DNA of 64,000 nt from Plazaster borealis (GCA_021014325.1 CM037463.1:20902026-20966025); one strand, 5' to 3'. Counted from the stretch's first letter, positions 28,401 through 37,131 are shown. Translations and numbers: made by a program. The notes: generated from the sequence alone by a model not told the origin.

Positions 28401-31168
28401 CGGCTATACAAAACGGAGATCCAACTATATGACGTAGCATGAGTGTTGACGTCACGGGTCTTTTCGCGAATCTTTCTGAAAATCTTCGGATAAGGGTTTT
28501 CAAAATGATTGTTTTTTTTACAACTAAAATCTGTAAACTCTCATGTGAACTCAATTTTCTTATTGACTGAACACTTTGTAATAGCAAAGATCACTTGATG
28601 CCGTTTTCGTTCAAGCTGGTCTTTAAGTTCTTTTTGATAATGATTTTATTCCAGCCCGAATACACAAACGTCTGCTTCTGGTACATACCGCCCAGTCTCA
28701 GATCAATGGAAGAAGGCACAGAAAAACAACTACGTCTTCACAAGGTAAGGACAATTAATAAACGTAAACAACTAGACGCAGACGGTTCGACAAGCAGATT
28801 AGTGGTTAAATATTTTGATGGTGCTAGGCGGCAATTAACTGACTTATCGGGTCAATCGTGAAACCCCCCCCCCAAAAAAAAACCCCACCTTGGTCGAAAT
28901 AATAACTTGATAGACTTAATAGGAGGTGCAAACCCATGCTCAAAATGACGAAGACTGTCGAATTTACATCATTATATCTCTGTCTCAAAGCGTCCCAGAA
29001 TCTCTTGTTACATCGCAAGATGTTCTATCTGTTAAGACTCTTCATAAGCATCTGCCAGTTGATGCCACTATGGGTGATTTGCCTGTGGATTTTGTTCACA
29101 GGTCTCGGGAAAGTACGAGTATACAGTGCTTAATACACATCGGTGTAAGGGTAACAACTAATTGTATTCTTTTTCCCCGATGCAAAATTACCATCTATTA
29201 AAACATCTGCCACTTGTTTCTCACGCAGGGATACGGCACGGTTTTTTGTGCGTTAGATTTTGTGTGTACGACTTTCGTATTCACGCTAACTTGCTTCTCT
29301 GTGCATTGTATGACACACCCAATGGATAATAGCGAAGTTTACAAGTATCAGATATTCAATGTGCAAAACACAAAACCATGGTAGCTCCGAGGAACATCGA
29401 ACATAAATACTGACTTTAGTACTTATGACAAATTTCACGACTTGTGCCCCAAGTCGAAAATATTGACGCCAAATAATTTACAACTTGTGCACAAGTTGTG
29501 AAAATCTTGTGCACAAGTCGTGAATTTCGACATGAATATTGACGTCAACATTTATGTTCGATGTCCATTCAGGGCCACCACACAAAACGGAAAAGCAACA
29601 ACAAACAGTCAACAAAAACAGAACTGAGAGCACTTAAGGACGATCTTTACATTTCATGCGTTATGTTATTGGGTTATCATACATCCTTCGCATGGCAAGA
29701 ATTGTGTAAACAACGGTTGATATCTGCTGCCACCTAACGGTGTCAGATTCTCCTATTTAAAGTGAAGCAGGCCTTTATGATTATACTGAGATGTTATCCG
29801 AATATTTTATGCACACATATCCTTTCAAGAACCTCACAAAGGCGACCTAGAATCGTGCACAAAGCCGTAGCTTTTACCCATTGAAGTAAACCTGATTCTT
29901 GTAATGTGAGCTCTCCATTAGAGGCCGTGTAGTTTACCATACAGTCGTCATGCAAACATGGTTGACAGGTCTCCCAAATCAATAATTGTTCCCCTCCATT
30001 TTTTCTTCTTTTTCTTTTTGCAATACATACAACTCTGTTGAACAACTGCACATATCCCACCAATTGTATATTTACCCCTTTCCTCTTGTGACAACAGTAA
30101 CGATTGGCGGTTTATAAGACTTTCCAGTTTGACTAATTCCCAATGTATGGCGTCTGCACGACTGGCACTGACAGTGTTTTATATTTCCGATACCAGCTTC
30201 CTAAAGTGTACATTAAAGCCGGTCATTATCTCCTCGGCTGGTATGGCAAGCCGAACGGTCAAAACTTTATTTAGCCAATGTAATGAATAGTTGACGTTCA
30301 AATCGCTACACCATAACTTTTATGCAGCTATTGATGCTATGGGATGGTGATACTGTGAAATTGATCGCTCCTCAACACAGAAAAAAGATTACACACCCTG
30401 TATAAAATATTACCCTGTTTTAGATGTAGCAGATGAACCTCATAAGTATTAGGTAAAACTTACTGGGTATTTTTTTTTTCGATGACTCTTACTTAAATTA
30501 GGTATTTTCTTACTCAACTTTTTTTAACCATTCATTTTTCTGAGTGTAACAGGTAAGATTTAAGTAAAGGATCAAGCTAAAATTTCCACACTCGACACGA
30601 TAAGTCAAATCCAGAACGTCAATGTTGTATCATACACGAACTTGAAAATCCGTCGTCGCTAAACGCCATAAGCCATTTTGAGATATGGTGCACACAATAC
30701 TACGACACTATAGGTTTGGGTAGATTTGTCTGATATACATCCAAACCATACAGTATACTCCTGTAGTGTCCATCTTTTCCCAAAACGGCTAATGGTATAG
30801 GCCCTAATCACAAACATCTCAATTCCATGAAAATGTAAACATTCCCTTGGAGATCGATTCCCCCAACTAAACAAAATCATAAAAATAACATGAAAAGGCT
30901 TTCGTTTCGCAGCGATCTAAATCAACAATCTTTCCTTTGTCACGAATGAATGATATCTCCATTTATCACTTACCCGCTCGCCCCCTATGTGCAGGTCGCC
31001 CCCGCCATCAAAGCCCGCATGATGGCCACTGGTACTCTTATGGTTGGTTACCAACCGCTCGGAGACAAGGTTAACTTCTTCCGCATGGTGTTCTCCAACC
31101 CAGCAGCCACCAAGCCCGACGTGGACTTTCTACTGGACGAGTTGGAGAGGCTGGGGCGAGATTTGTGA
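7170..31168 (+). CDS. GAD: Glutamate decarboxylase (GAD1/GAD2-type), complete gene, 15 coding exons
   Basis: Encodes L-glutamate decarboxylase, the PLP enzyme that makes GABA in the cytosol of neurons. Coding exons: 7170-7464, 13539-13772, 15391-15481, 15950-16056, 16953-17071, 18828-18907, 20370-20424, 20697-20813, 21399-21463, 22738-22816, 23715-23864, 26461-26510, 27867-27921, 28655-28744, 30995-31168. All junctions are GT-AG and phases agree, giving 586 residues, close to the vertebrate GAD length (about 585-594). Residues 1-98 are a polar, variable N-terminal region. From DLLPSKGG onward it follows the animal GAD core. Visible sites: SEHSH with H284 (PLP stacking), NATAGTT (335-341), HVD with D366, NPHK with the Schiff-base lysine K398, and the catalytic loop around Y435 in the [14 protein letters not shown] segment. 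The C-terminal segment ends ERLGRDL. The GAD assignment is firm; GAD65 versus GAD67 cannot be decided and may not apply outside vertebrates. Odd point: HVDGAWGGG where vertebrate and insect GADs usually have HVDAAWGGG. Confidence 0.96.
7584..7960 (+). mobile_element. MITE family B, copy 1 (GAD intron 1)
   Basis: 377 bp with TTAA at both edges. Starts AGGATCTGTATACGTTTGGT and ends ACCAAACGTATACAATCCCT. An internal hairpin GAGAAGCGTTACTGACAGT/AACGTTTCTC is shared by all B copies. Confidence 0.85.
7966..9170. other. GAD intron 1 segment, nothing recognised
   Basis: No exon, MITE or SINE recognised. Contains a poly-G tract at about 8462-8490 and two related GGGGACC/GAGGATTTATAACAAAAG phrases near 8148 and 8322 (a similar phrase occurs at 48270). 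Confidence 0.4.
9175..9545 (+). mobile_element. MITE family B, copy 2 (GAD intron 1)
   Basis: 371 bp, TTAA-flanked, starts AGGGTCTGTATACCTTTAGT and ends CGAATGTATACAATCCC. Same orientation as copy 1. Confidence 0.85.
9948..10128. mobile_element. TA-type MITE family G, copy 1 (GAD intron 1)
   Basis: Inverted-repeat element with GGTGTTAAAATTGACACCAT near one end and TTTTGCAGTG at the other. No coding capacity. Confidence 0.65.
11092..11303. mobile_element. TA-type MITE family G, copy 2 (GAD intron 1)
   Basis: TA|CACTGCAAAAACTG ... TTATTGCAGCG|TA. TA duplications at 11090-11091 and 11304-11305, as in Tc1/mariner-type MITEs. Confidence 0.78.
11556..11905 (+). mobile_element. MITE family B, copy 3, 3' truncated (GAD intron 1)
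   Basis: Begins at TTTAA|AGGGTCTGTATACG and follows the family to about 11905, where the 3' terminus is missing. Confidence 0.8.
12545..12730 (-). repeat. Antisense SINE body (GAD intron 1)
   Basis: On the minus strand it reads TGTGTCTTTGCAAGACAC, then CGTCCTTCGGGGTGGGACGT, then GGTGTTTCTGACATGG, the same order as the split SINE at 2966-5640. Confidence 0.7.
12993..13364 (+). mobile_element. MITE family A, copy 2 (GAD intron 1)
   Basis: Starts AGGCACTGAACACGTTTGG and ends CGTGTACGATACCT|TTAA. The left TTAA has decayed to ATAA. Lies 170 bp before GAD exon 2. Confidence 0.85.
13539..13772 (+). CDS. GAD: GAD exon 2
   Basis: Residues 99-176 plus one base. The acceptor is tttgacag|AT and the donor is ACGG|gtaaaa. 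It encodes the helical start of the GAD core, with [16 protein letters not shown] and [14 protein letters not shown], both close to vertebrate GAD. It follows a 6.1-kb intron 1 that carries three B-type MITEs, one A-type MITE, two TA-flanked MITEs and an antisense SINE. Confidence 0.95.
14317..14680 (-). mobile_element. MITE family A, copy 3 (GAD intron 2)
   Basis: Reverse orientation: begins AGGTATCGTACACGTTTGGT and ends ACGTGTTCAGTGCCT. Complete central palindrome. Confidence 0.85.
15391..15481 (+). CDS. GAD: GAD exon 3
   Basis: The acceptor is ttcttcccag|GT and the donor is AACAT|gtgagt. Spliced in phase 1 it reads [19 protein letters not shown] followed by [11 protein letters not shown], the substrate-binding N-terminal part of the large domain in animal GADs. 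Confidence 0.95.
15950..16056 (+). CDS. GAD: GAD exon 4
   Basis: The acceptor is gatgtctag|G and the donor is CCTG|gtaagt. It encodes [20 protein letters not shown] then [16 protein letters not shown], the conserved segment leading to the glycine-rich PLP phosphate site. Confidence 0.96.
16057..18399. other. GAD introns 4 and 5 outside exon 5, little recognised
   Basis: Apart from exon 5 I see no coding sequence. AT-rich, with a 20-bp inverted pair around GGGTGCACCCCACTAAATA at 17933 and 18382. Confidence 0.35.
16953..17071 (+). CDS. GAD: GAD exon 5
   Basis: The acceptor is tgtcgcag|GT and the donor is GAACAT|gtaagt. It encodes [17 protein letters not shown] through LVLFTSEH (residues 243-282). 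The GGAxSN stretch binds the PLP phosphate in group II decarboxylases. Confidence 0.96.
18400..18712. mobile_element. MITE family K with about 60-bp inverted ends (GAD intron 5)
   Basis: 313 bp starting CCAACCTCGTTCCCATGGTG and ending with the complement GGGAACGAGGTTGG. Arms pair through GTACGATCTCGCCGCGCCAT and TTTCCCAGAATGC. No clear target duplication. Confidence 0.78.
18828..18907 (+). CDS. GAD: GAD exon 6
   Basis: The acceptor is ttgccag|AG and the donor is ATAAG|gtaggt. It encodes [16 protein letters not shown] then [11 protein letters not shown]284 in SHFS is the histidine that stacks on the PLP ring in this family. Confidence 0.95.
19070..19165 (+). repeat. tRNA-derived SINE head (GAD intron 6)
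   Basis: Has an A-box-like GTAGAGCACCGGCATG and a B box GGTTCAAATCCCGC with tRNA-like spacing. Not a functional tRNA: the acceptor stem does not close and the sequence runs into non-tRNA DNA. Confidence 0.65.
19978..20178. mobile_element. hAT-like MITE family E, copy 1 (GAD intron 6)
   Basis: 201 bp with inverted termini CAGAGCCGTATATTGAGAGA and the complementary end TCTCTCAATACACAGCTCTG. A perfect 8-bp duplication CTAGCGGG borders it (19970-19977, 20179-20186). CAG...CTG ends and 8-bp duplications are hAT hallmarks. Confidence 0.85.
20370..20424 (+). CDS. GAD: GAD exon 7
   Basis: A small exon between ataacacag|G and GCCAGA|gtaagt. It encodes [18 protein letters not shown] (residues 310-327), matching the GKIIPADFEAKILEA-type segment of GAD. 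It falls in a long repeat-rich intron interval but keeps exact phase with exons 6 and 8. Confidence 0.93.
20697..20813 (+). CDS. GAD: GAD exon 8 (PLP-binding aspartate)
   Basis: The acceptor is gtccag|GG and the donor is GTCGAC|gtaagt. It encodes [20 protein letters not shown], then a helix, then DLWMHVD. D366 at the end should pair with the pyridine nitrogen of PLP. Confidence 0.96.
20879..21184. repeat. Hairpin element with a core of tandem palindromes (GAD intron 8)
   Basis: Outer arms ATTGCCGCCACATGAATG and CATTCATGTGGCGGCAAT are perfect inverted repeats. The 230-bp core holds roughly eight variants of ATCGTGTACGTACACGATA, itself a palindrome. It lies 65 bp after the exon 8 donor. Confidence 0.85.
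21399..21463 (+). CDS. GAD: GAD exon 9
   Basis: The acceptor is ggtcgtag|GG and the donor is CACAG|gtaagg. It encodes [20 protein letters not shown]. The first residue, Gly367, stands where vertebrate and insect GADs have Ala. No other AG nearby would give an alternative reading of the junction. Confidence 0.95.
21536..21736. mobile_element. hAT-like MITE family E, copy 2 (GAD intron 9)
   Basis: 201 bp, nearly identical to copy 1. Duplication TGCCAGCT at 21528-21535 and 21737-21744; the right one is shared with copy 3. Confidence 0.85.
21745..21923. mobile_element. hAT-like MITE family E, copy 3 (GAD intron 9)
   Basis: 179 bp, shorter inside. Left flank TGCCAGCT (21737-21744) and right flank TGCTAGCT (21924-21931), one mismatch. 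Confidence 0.82.
22738..22816 (+). CDS. GAD: GAD exon 10 (Schiff-base lysine)
   Basis: The acceptor is tttgtag|AG and the donor is GAAGAC|gtaagg. It encodes [20 protein letters not shown] followed by ILIKED. K398 in NPHK is the lysine expected to form the internal aldimine with PLP. Confidence 0.97.
23715..23864 (+). CDS. GAD: GAD exon 11 (catalytic loop)
   Basis: Fifty codons in phase 0 between ctgtag|GG and GCGAAG|gtaggc. It carries [19 protein letters not shown] then [20 protein letters not shown]435 corresponds to the mobile-loop tyrosine needed for decarboxylation in vertebrate GAD. The last 60 nt (23805-23864) recur, antisense, at 37524-37583. Confidence 0.97.
23914..24216 (-). mobile_element. 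MITE family A, copy 4, with an atypical 6-bp duplication (GAD intron 11)
   Basis: Left end AAAGGCACTGTAACGGAGAG lacks about 70 bp of the family. The right end stops at GTGTTC, short of the usual terminus. It is flanked by AGCGCT (23908-23913 and 24217-24222). The copied GAD fragment near 37480 has one AGCGCT and no insert. Confidence 0.8.
24370..24746 (+). mobile_element. MITE family B, copy 4 (GAD intron 11)
   Basis: Diverged but complete; left edge at TTAACGGGAAGGTATACG and right edge CCCT|TTAA. The same insertion is present, shortened, in the copied GAD fragment at 37132-37326. Confidence 0.8.
24833..25099. mobile_element. TA-type MITE family L (GAD intron 11)
   Basis: TA|CACTCTCAAAATTCCGG ... 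GTTTTAGAGTG|TA, 267 bp. The interior repeats the motif TGGGTCA/TGACCC several times in alternating orientation. Confidence 0.72.
25640..25890 (-). repeat. Antisense SINE-like body (GAD intron 11)
   Basis: On the minus strand it reads CTTCGGAATGGACGTGAAGC and later CTTGTAAACCC, in the order seen in the SINE body. More diverged than the copy at 12545. Confidence 0.55.
26461..26510 (+). CDS. GAD: GAD exon 12
   Basis: A 50-nt exon between ttctgcag|GG and GCACA|gtaagt. It encodes [17 protein letters not shown] across the junction, matching GTVGFENQINKCLELA of vertebrate GAD. Confidence 0.93.
26663..27086 (+). repeat. Interspersed repeat O, copy 1 (GAD intron 12)
   Basis: Bounded by GTTAAAGGTACGG and CCCTGCTTTAA. 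Shares GGTATCCGCTGTTACCTC and GGGTTCGAT phrases with 49090-49537. Confidence 0.65.
27110..27425 (-). mobile_element. MITE family A, copy 5 (GAD intron 12)
   Basis: TTAA-flanked, starts AGGTATCGTACACTC, ends GTGTTCAGTGCC|TTAA. Small internal deletions relative to other copies. Confidence 0.82.
27700..27770. repeat. Repeat M fragment (GAD intron 12)
   Basis: CGAACTGTGTACAAACTTCT through AGCCCATGTTAATTTCC matches the reverse complement of 48068-48140. Confidence 0.65.
27867..27921 (+). CDS. GAD: GAD exon 13
   Basis: A 55-nt exon between tattcag|AT and GAAAAG|gtaagg. It encodes [18 protein letters not shown], equivalent to YLYAKIKNREEFEMVFNG in vertebrate GAD. Confidence 0.93.
28163..28627 (+). 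repeat. Interspersed repeat Q, copy 1 (GAD intron 13)
   Basis: Shares CAGCTACTTGAGCGAAAA, TGCCGTTGACGGC and CATTTGTGGGATGT with the reverse complement of 39461-39955. Ends about 28 bp before exon 14. Confidence 0.75.
28655..28744 (+). CDS. GAD: GAD exon 14
   Basis: Thirty codons in phase 0 between attccag|CC and CACAAG|gtaagg. It encodes [20 protein letters not shown] then [10 protein letters not shown]. The acceptor lies only about 28 bp downstream of the end of an interspersed repeat (28163-28627). Confidence 0.95.
29377..29580. mobile_element. Inverted-repeat family J, copy 1 (GAD intron 14)
   Basis: Arms CATGGTAGCTCCGAGGAACA and the inverted TGTCCATTCAGGGCCACC share ACATCGAACATAAAT. The core repeats CTTGTGCACAAGT in both orientations. 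Confidence 0.65.
30995..31168 (+). CDS. GAD: GAD exon 15 (last coding exon, stop)
   Basis: The acceptor is tgtgcag|GT; the frame ends at TGA 31166-31168. It encodes [20 protein letters not shown] followed by a segment ending [11 protein letters not shown], the usual GAD C-terminus. Confidence 0.97.
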   Translation, partial: VAPAIKARMMATGTLMVGYQPLGDKVNFFRMVFSNPAATKPDVDFLLDELERLGRDL

Positions 31169-31519
31169 TCATAGATGATAACGGACAGCCTGCGTATCAA
31201 ACAGAGACAAATTTAATTTCTTAAAGCTGAGCTTATTAATTATTTCTTTCTTTTATTTTTTAAGGTAGGAACAGTATACTTGTTTGTTTTCTACATTATG
31301 GGGATTAACCCCACAATGGTTTTAACAAGAAAGATCAAAGAAAAGGGACATAGACATAAAACCGATAGGAAAATATCACAATGTTGATCTACAGAATATT
31401 CTTGTTTAACACAAACATTTTCACAGACAAATCTGACTAAGCAGAAATTGGTTATCAGCCAAAATACCGTCAATGTACATGGCTTATTATTGGCTCCCTG
31501 TTTCTATTTTGGCTTGAAA

Positions 31520-31525
31520 AATAAA
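31520..31525 (+). terminator. Putative GAD polyadenylation signal AATAAA
   Basis: AATAAA lies about 350 bp after the GAD stop codon. It is the closest canonical hexamer I saw in a 3' UTR of ordinary length. The TTAA flank of a B-type MITE starts 5 bp later, so the cleavage site may fall inside the MITE. Confidence 0.5.
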
Positions 31526-31533
31526 GTTGTTAA

Positions 31534-31916
31534 AGAGTCTGTGTATACGTTTGGTAAAGACTCTGAAAATTAATGGCAATAAAAACTTACTTGGTAAGAA
31601 ATACAGCAGCTTTGGACAGTTTAACGCGTTTTGAGAAACTTTTCACCTTTAGAAGTACTGCGGTTATGGAAAAAGATATCACTTTTTCCCCCAAACAATT
31701 TGAATTTGAGAAGCGTTACTGACAGTAACGTTTCTCAGATTGTGTATTCCAATTGCAGAATATTCTTCCTGCGTGGACATAACCGTTCCAGATTGTCGGC
31801 AATATCTCAAAAACGCTATGAAATAAAATGTTCACAGGCTGGTTTTATGGTATATACCTACAACTACATAGGATTGAAACAAACAGTGGGTTCCAATTAC
31901 CAAACGTATAATCCCT
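31534..31916 (+). mobile_element. MITE family B, copy 5 (just after GAD poly(A) signal)
   Basis: TTAA at 31530-31533, start AGAGTCTGTGTATACG, end CAAACGTATAATCCCT. It begins 5 bp after the AATAAA hexamer. Confidence 0.85.
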
Positions 31917-32675
31917 TTGAAGCACATGGAAAACCTTGGTAATTGCCAAACGCCATTTTCCGCACCCAGCAACAAACGTGAAAATTTAAGCCCAATCGAT
32001 CATCGGAGTCACGAGAAAATAATTAAAAAAAAAAACCTTATAAATTTTCACTGTTTTCCAACATCGAGTTTTTGACTCCAGTGACCAAAATGTACTGTTT
32101 TGCTCATTTCTTAAAAACTACAGCATTTCGGGCAAACGATTTTAGGGGAGGTTTTCCCAACCATGACCAATATTATATGTTAGTTTTGTGCAAATCTGTG
32201 AACAACTGTTTATTCAACCTTACCAATGTTGTGCACCTTTTAAGCAATATTTGCTACTGAACATTTTTCTGCCCGAATGGGCTCAAAATATTCGATTCTA
32301 AGCTCAACCAACCACAATATTACTCGAACTACATGGAAATGAATCATGTCAACTGATCTTGGCTCATAAAGATATGAAGCAATATTCGTTATTAAGCAGC
32401 TCTATGAAATTTGAAAATTATGCTAATGTGATTAAAACCTGAGCGATATTCTAAATATTTTAATTTGAAGTTTGGCCATGAAGCTGATATTGGTATTAAC
32501 ATTTATGAGAAATAATTCTGAAATAGTTCCACCTCCACGGTTTTTGTGCATCTGTTAAATATATTAAAGGACCCCAAAGGGAGGGGGCGGGAAAAGGGGA
32601 AGCCCACATGCTCAAATTGGGACTGAAAACAAAATCACATGCAAACACGCTGTGTGGAGTCAGGCAGGATTCGCA

Positions 32676-32880
32676 TACCATGCCCAAAATGTGGCACAGT
32701 GTTCCCTCTAAGTGTTTCCAAAGTGTTCCCCAAGTGTTCCCACACTCTTTTCCGCTTGTACAGAAGTACCTCCCCCTTAAAATCCTCTGAAGAATTCATC
32801 AGATTCCCAGAACACAATGAACACACAACAGGAAAGGGGGGAGACCATGCCAGATATCGAGCACCAAATGAGGATTCCGG
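32676..32880 (+). repeat. Interspersed repeat I, copy 1
   Basis: CATACCATGCCCAAAATGTG, AAAATCCTCTGAAGAATTC and GAGCACCAAATG recur at 52390-52560 in the same order. Short frames across it are not supported as genes. Confidence 0.6.
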
Positions 32881-33962
32881 ATTCCATAGGGGTGAAAGGC
32901 AGGAGGAAGAAACCCCTCCAATTTTTTGATCTTACAATCTTTCTAATTCCAGCCCATTCACCTTGCTGTAGATGCGAACACAAGATAACAACAATTGCTG
33001 ATAACTAAGATGTTGCCCGGGTGTAAGACGAGAACCAACAACCAACATAATATTACACATTACATCGGTTCCTAGCATCTTGTTTTTGTATCTCATGCCA
33101 TGTCTCATTGTATCTTAGTAAGACAAAAATGTCGCTCACCAGGGAACAACTTTCCCTAACTTTTAATTATAGTTAGAGACTTGGATCAATTCCTTAAAGG
33201 TGTAATACATTACTTATTGTTGTTGTTGTTGTTGTTTTCATGAAGGAAAGACAATCAATTTCTATGTTCTAGCTTACAATAAGCAAACCATACAACCAAC
33301 ATGTGAACATTTAATTAAATGAGGTAGAACAAACAAACGAAGAACCGTTTAGGTCGTGTAAGGGTTGTTCCGCTTGCTGAGAAAACCGGCTCTCCTCAAA
33401 GTCAACAATTTTACTACTCAAAAGAGATCGTGGCGTTACCGTAGACTCACCTCTAATACCCCAACCAATGTAAACTTACCCCATTACTTTTTTATTGTGG
33501 GACAAAAAAAATCACGTTGTTTAAACCAGGTTGAAATGAATTGTTTCCACAATGCATACCTTTAAGTTGTACTCACTATTATGCGCTCATTTTAATTTGG
33601 TAAACCAAAATAAGAGTATGGGGAGTTTTGTTTCTCACGGATGTAAATATTTCAGAACGGTGCACTGTAAACAGCTGTCAGATTGAAATCGTGTATTTAT
33701 TTTCTCGATTCTTATCATGCAGGCCGATCATATATTTTCGAAATCATGAAACAGTTTATTTTCTTAAAAGTAATTTCATTTCGAGAAAACAGTTGAAGGA
33801 AACCGTCGAGAGAGAAATACAAGCATAAATTGTAAGCAGAAAAAACAAGGTTTTCCCGGTCTTTTTCGGCCAAAATAAGAACGTCGCGTTATTTTATTTA
33901 ACGTGGAATTGGAAGCTCCTCAGAACAGTCATTCAATTTCCCTGAATTATAATTTCGGAAAA

Positions 33963-34400
33963 GTCGGGTTGGCGTAGTGGTATCCTTCCTTGCTTTCCAC
34001 CTCTATAGGACCACGGTTCGAATCGCGCCGCGGGGGGGGGCGAATTTTTTTTCCCAAACGACATTGCTGTGATGAACTTTTTTTTAATGATTTTGATTTT
34101 TTTTTCTCGATCGGAATGCGGATGTTGGATAGAAATAAAATATATAAAAAAGGTGAATAAAAAAAAAGTTTGGGAAAAAAAAAAATTCGCCGCCGGGGGC
34201 ACTACGTGGATTGGGTTTTCAGTCCCAACCAGACTGCGTGGGTTTTCCCTGGAATACTTCTCTGGGGTTCTTCTCTTACATCTAAAACTGAAATTTCCTT
34301 CATTGTCTTCTCTCTATTGGGTTCTTGGCTAGTGTAGTGATTAAGTTCACTTATCTGGGAGTCTCTGGCTTCACAACCAGAATAAGTGAAATGAAATGAA
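33963..34400 (+). repeat. tRNA-derived SINE, split by a hairpin insert
   Basis: The head at 33966-34030 has GTTGGCGTAGTGGTATCC (A box) and CGGTTCGAATCGC (B box). The body resumes at about 34190 with GCACTACGTGGATTGGG and ends in a short GAAAT tandem tail near 34395. Confidence 0.75.
34031..34192. mobile_element. Hairpin insert in the SINE
   Basis: Arms GGCGAATTTTTTTTCCCAAA and the inverted GTTTGGGAAAAA...ATTCGCC bound about 160 bp of AT-rich DNA. Flanks GCCGCGGGGG and GCCGCCGGGGG look like a target duplication. Confidence 0.68.
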
Positions 34401-35772
34401 ATGAATAAGTAAGAAAATGTGATTAAAAAGACACTTCAATTTAACAAAACCACTAAAAAAACCTTTCAAACGCATGGTTAAAAAGAGCACCTTTAAAGTT
34501 CATTTTAATATAATGATATTGTAAATGAATGACGGTTTTAACCGAAGAGGCAACATTGCTTTAATACGAATGCATGGAACTGAATTTGGCTGCCTTTTTG
34601 CCCAATATGACCAGGAAAACCTATATAATTATAATATGATAAATAATTTTGTTTTGCTAATTTTCAGCTAAAACCTACATCTATTTGTATCTTGTAAATG
34701 CGGGTTTGCTATATGTTTGTTTCCTAAATAATATACCAAATACATGCGTTGTAATTATTTGTAAAAAAAAATAACATAAATATAAACAAATAAGTATAAA
34801 TAAAAAAGTAATTATAATTAAAGTAATTAAAAGTAATTATAATTGAATAATGGAATAATAATAATAATAATAACAACAATAAATTATTATTTGTTCGTTT
34901 AATGTATTAATGGACTGTGTCGGTTAGGTGCTGCTGCATAGTGCAGTTTAAAGTTATTATACAACATGTTTTGTTAAATAAATATTTGTAAAATTGTTTT
35001 AACATAGCCATGCATTAATAAAGAAATATACCTTCTATCAATGAAAGCCAGTGACGTCATCAATCTCACCATAATAGGAACCCGTTCAGTCCAAGATGAC
35101 GTCAGAACAGAATTCTTCAATCGTGAATTGAGAAAAGTTCACCTCAGCATATCACTCTAGAACGAGTAAAACAAAAGCAAAACGAAGTTAATTTCCGTTG
35201 GAAAAACATTGTGAAACCAACAATCTGCGTGAGTTAGAAGGTGAAAGTCTTGGTTTGAAGAGAATGCGTACAATAATGTGAATATGCTTCAAACGTAACC
35301 AAAGTGTGTCCGGAAGAAGAACGCAACGTAAAATTACCGGAGAAAGTGCACATACACAATTAATGTGCAAAATTGTGTGTCAAGAAAATTGAGAGTGAAA
35401 GTTTGATCGGTTTTCTGTCATTAATTCATAAGTCACTATAGGAAGGTTTAATTCTGCATGGGAATGGGAAATCATCTCTATGGGGGCAATTCTAGCAACA
35501 GAAATGTATACAGGATAATTTATGCCATATTTCGTTTTGTCAGGAGTCCATTTAATTGCTTACGGTCTCTTTATTGTAATACTGTTTGCCTGGGACTTAT
35601 GCCCTGCTTCCGGGCACACGACGCAATGCAACCGTTGGATTCAAATAGAGTAATGTCCAGAGAAAAAAAATGCAGTGTTTTTTTCACACATTGCCAATAG
35701 ACTGTGCAAGTATCGCGCGTAATCGAACATTGGGACCCGTTGAAGTGCGCGAGTTTATGTCCTTCACATGTA

Positions 35773-36009
35773 CACTGCAAAAACTGGGTGTTCAAAATTA
35801 ATGTACACCATGGGTGTTGTCACATTTTATGGATACCGAAGAGAAAATCAAAATTAACACCAAACGTGTTAAAATAGCACTAATTTCTGCGAAAACCATT
35901 ACATTGGTGTTATTATAACACCATAAAATCTTAATTTTGATTCTCTCTTCGGTATCTACATAATGATAACACCCATTGTGTCAATTTTAACAGCCGAGTT
36001 TTTGCAGTG
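35773..36009. mobile_element. TA-type MITE family G, copy 3
   Basis: TA|CACTGCAAAAACTGGGTG ... GTTTTTGCAGTG|TA. Nearly palindromic, with CTCTCTTCGGTATC mirrored by GATACCGAAGAG inside. Confidence 0.82.
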
Positions 36010-37131
36010 TACCTTGGACCAAAGTCGTCCAAAATTATTCGAATACGCGCGAGACTTGCACGGTCTATTACTTTGTGAATTGTCTTTTCCAAAGAAGATC
36101 TTTGGTAGTAGTTAATAAGAAGGACAGTTCTTTTCAGAACTGAAAAGTCTCCCGAATTCCAAATATTCTACTCTGCGGCAGTAGAATAATAAGCAAGACA
36201 AGTTCTCATAGAACAAAATCTACCTAGCAAGTAGATTTAAGAACTGAGAAGTCTCCCGAATTCCGAGTATTCCACTCTGCGGCAGTAGAATAATAAGCAA
36301 GACAAGTTCTCAAAGAACAAAATCTACCTAGCAAGTAGCTATATACACATGGTGTTACCGCAAACCAAATATATATTGATACCTCACCATGCAATGGCTC
36401 AAATCCTATAAAGAAGATCTTCGTCTCGAAAGTTGTCTGACTCATTGCGTATGAGTGAACACCAAAATAATAAGAATCAAACTGTCAGCCTGAGTTGATT
36501 ACAAATATTGAAAATGCTTTCTCACAGATCTTGTCCAGGAAAGTTTCGTAGTCATAGTCGGAATTTTTAAATTTTCTTTGATTTTAAACTTAAGGGCACG
36601 CCAATATTGTTGGAAATTCTTATTTGGGGGGGGGGGTGGTTAGAGAGCCTCGATATGAAGTAGTAATTACTGATGAGAAAACGATGTTTTTGTATCAAAG
36701 CGAAAACTGCACTTTGCGAACTCGCAATTAGGCCTACAATATAAGAGAAAATTAAATTTCGCTGCCCCAGATAAAAACCGCCAAGTATACGTCAAGTCTT
36801 GATTGACGGATTATTTTCTGATTGGAAAAAGCTTCTGGTTCGGTTTGTTTATCATTTGCTAACCTTTTCACCCAACCCGGATTTTATCCAATTTAGAGTT
36901 GTTGTTGAACCATAATTATAACTGCACGTTTGATATCTTCATTTTGTCGAATAAAGCCTCGAGCGATAACCCACTTTATGATTTTTTTTATTTCTCTTCG
37001 TGTTGTCATAATATTCTTTGCCGTTTGGTACATACCTGCAGCGGCCAGTCTTGGGTGTATAGTGAATAAACTGGTTAAGTCGTTCGCCTATTGGAACATT
37101 CATAAAGAACTTTGTGTTCACATACTGCATT

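Larger units (their letters stand above)
32250..37130. other. Intergenic region after GAD
   Basis: Apart from the repeats listed, no gene was recognised. Contains (TTG)n at 33217-33237, an AATAAT tract at 34855-34880, two TGACGTCA sites (35052 and 35097), and a short direct repeat around AGAACTGARAAGTCTCCCGA at about 36137 and 36240. Confidence 0.4.
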
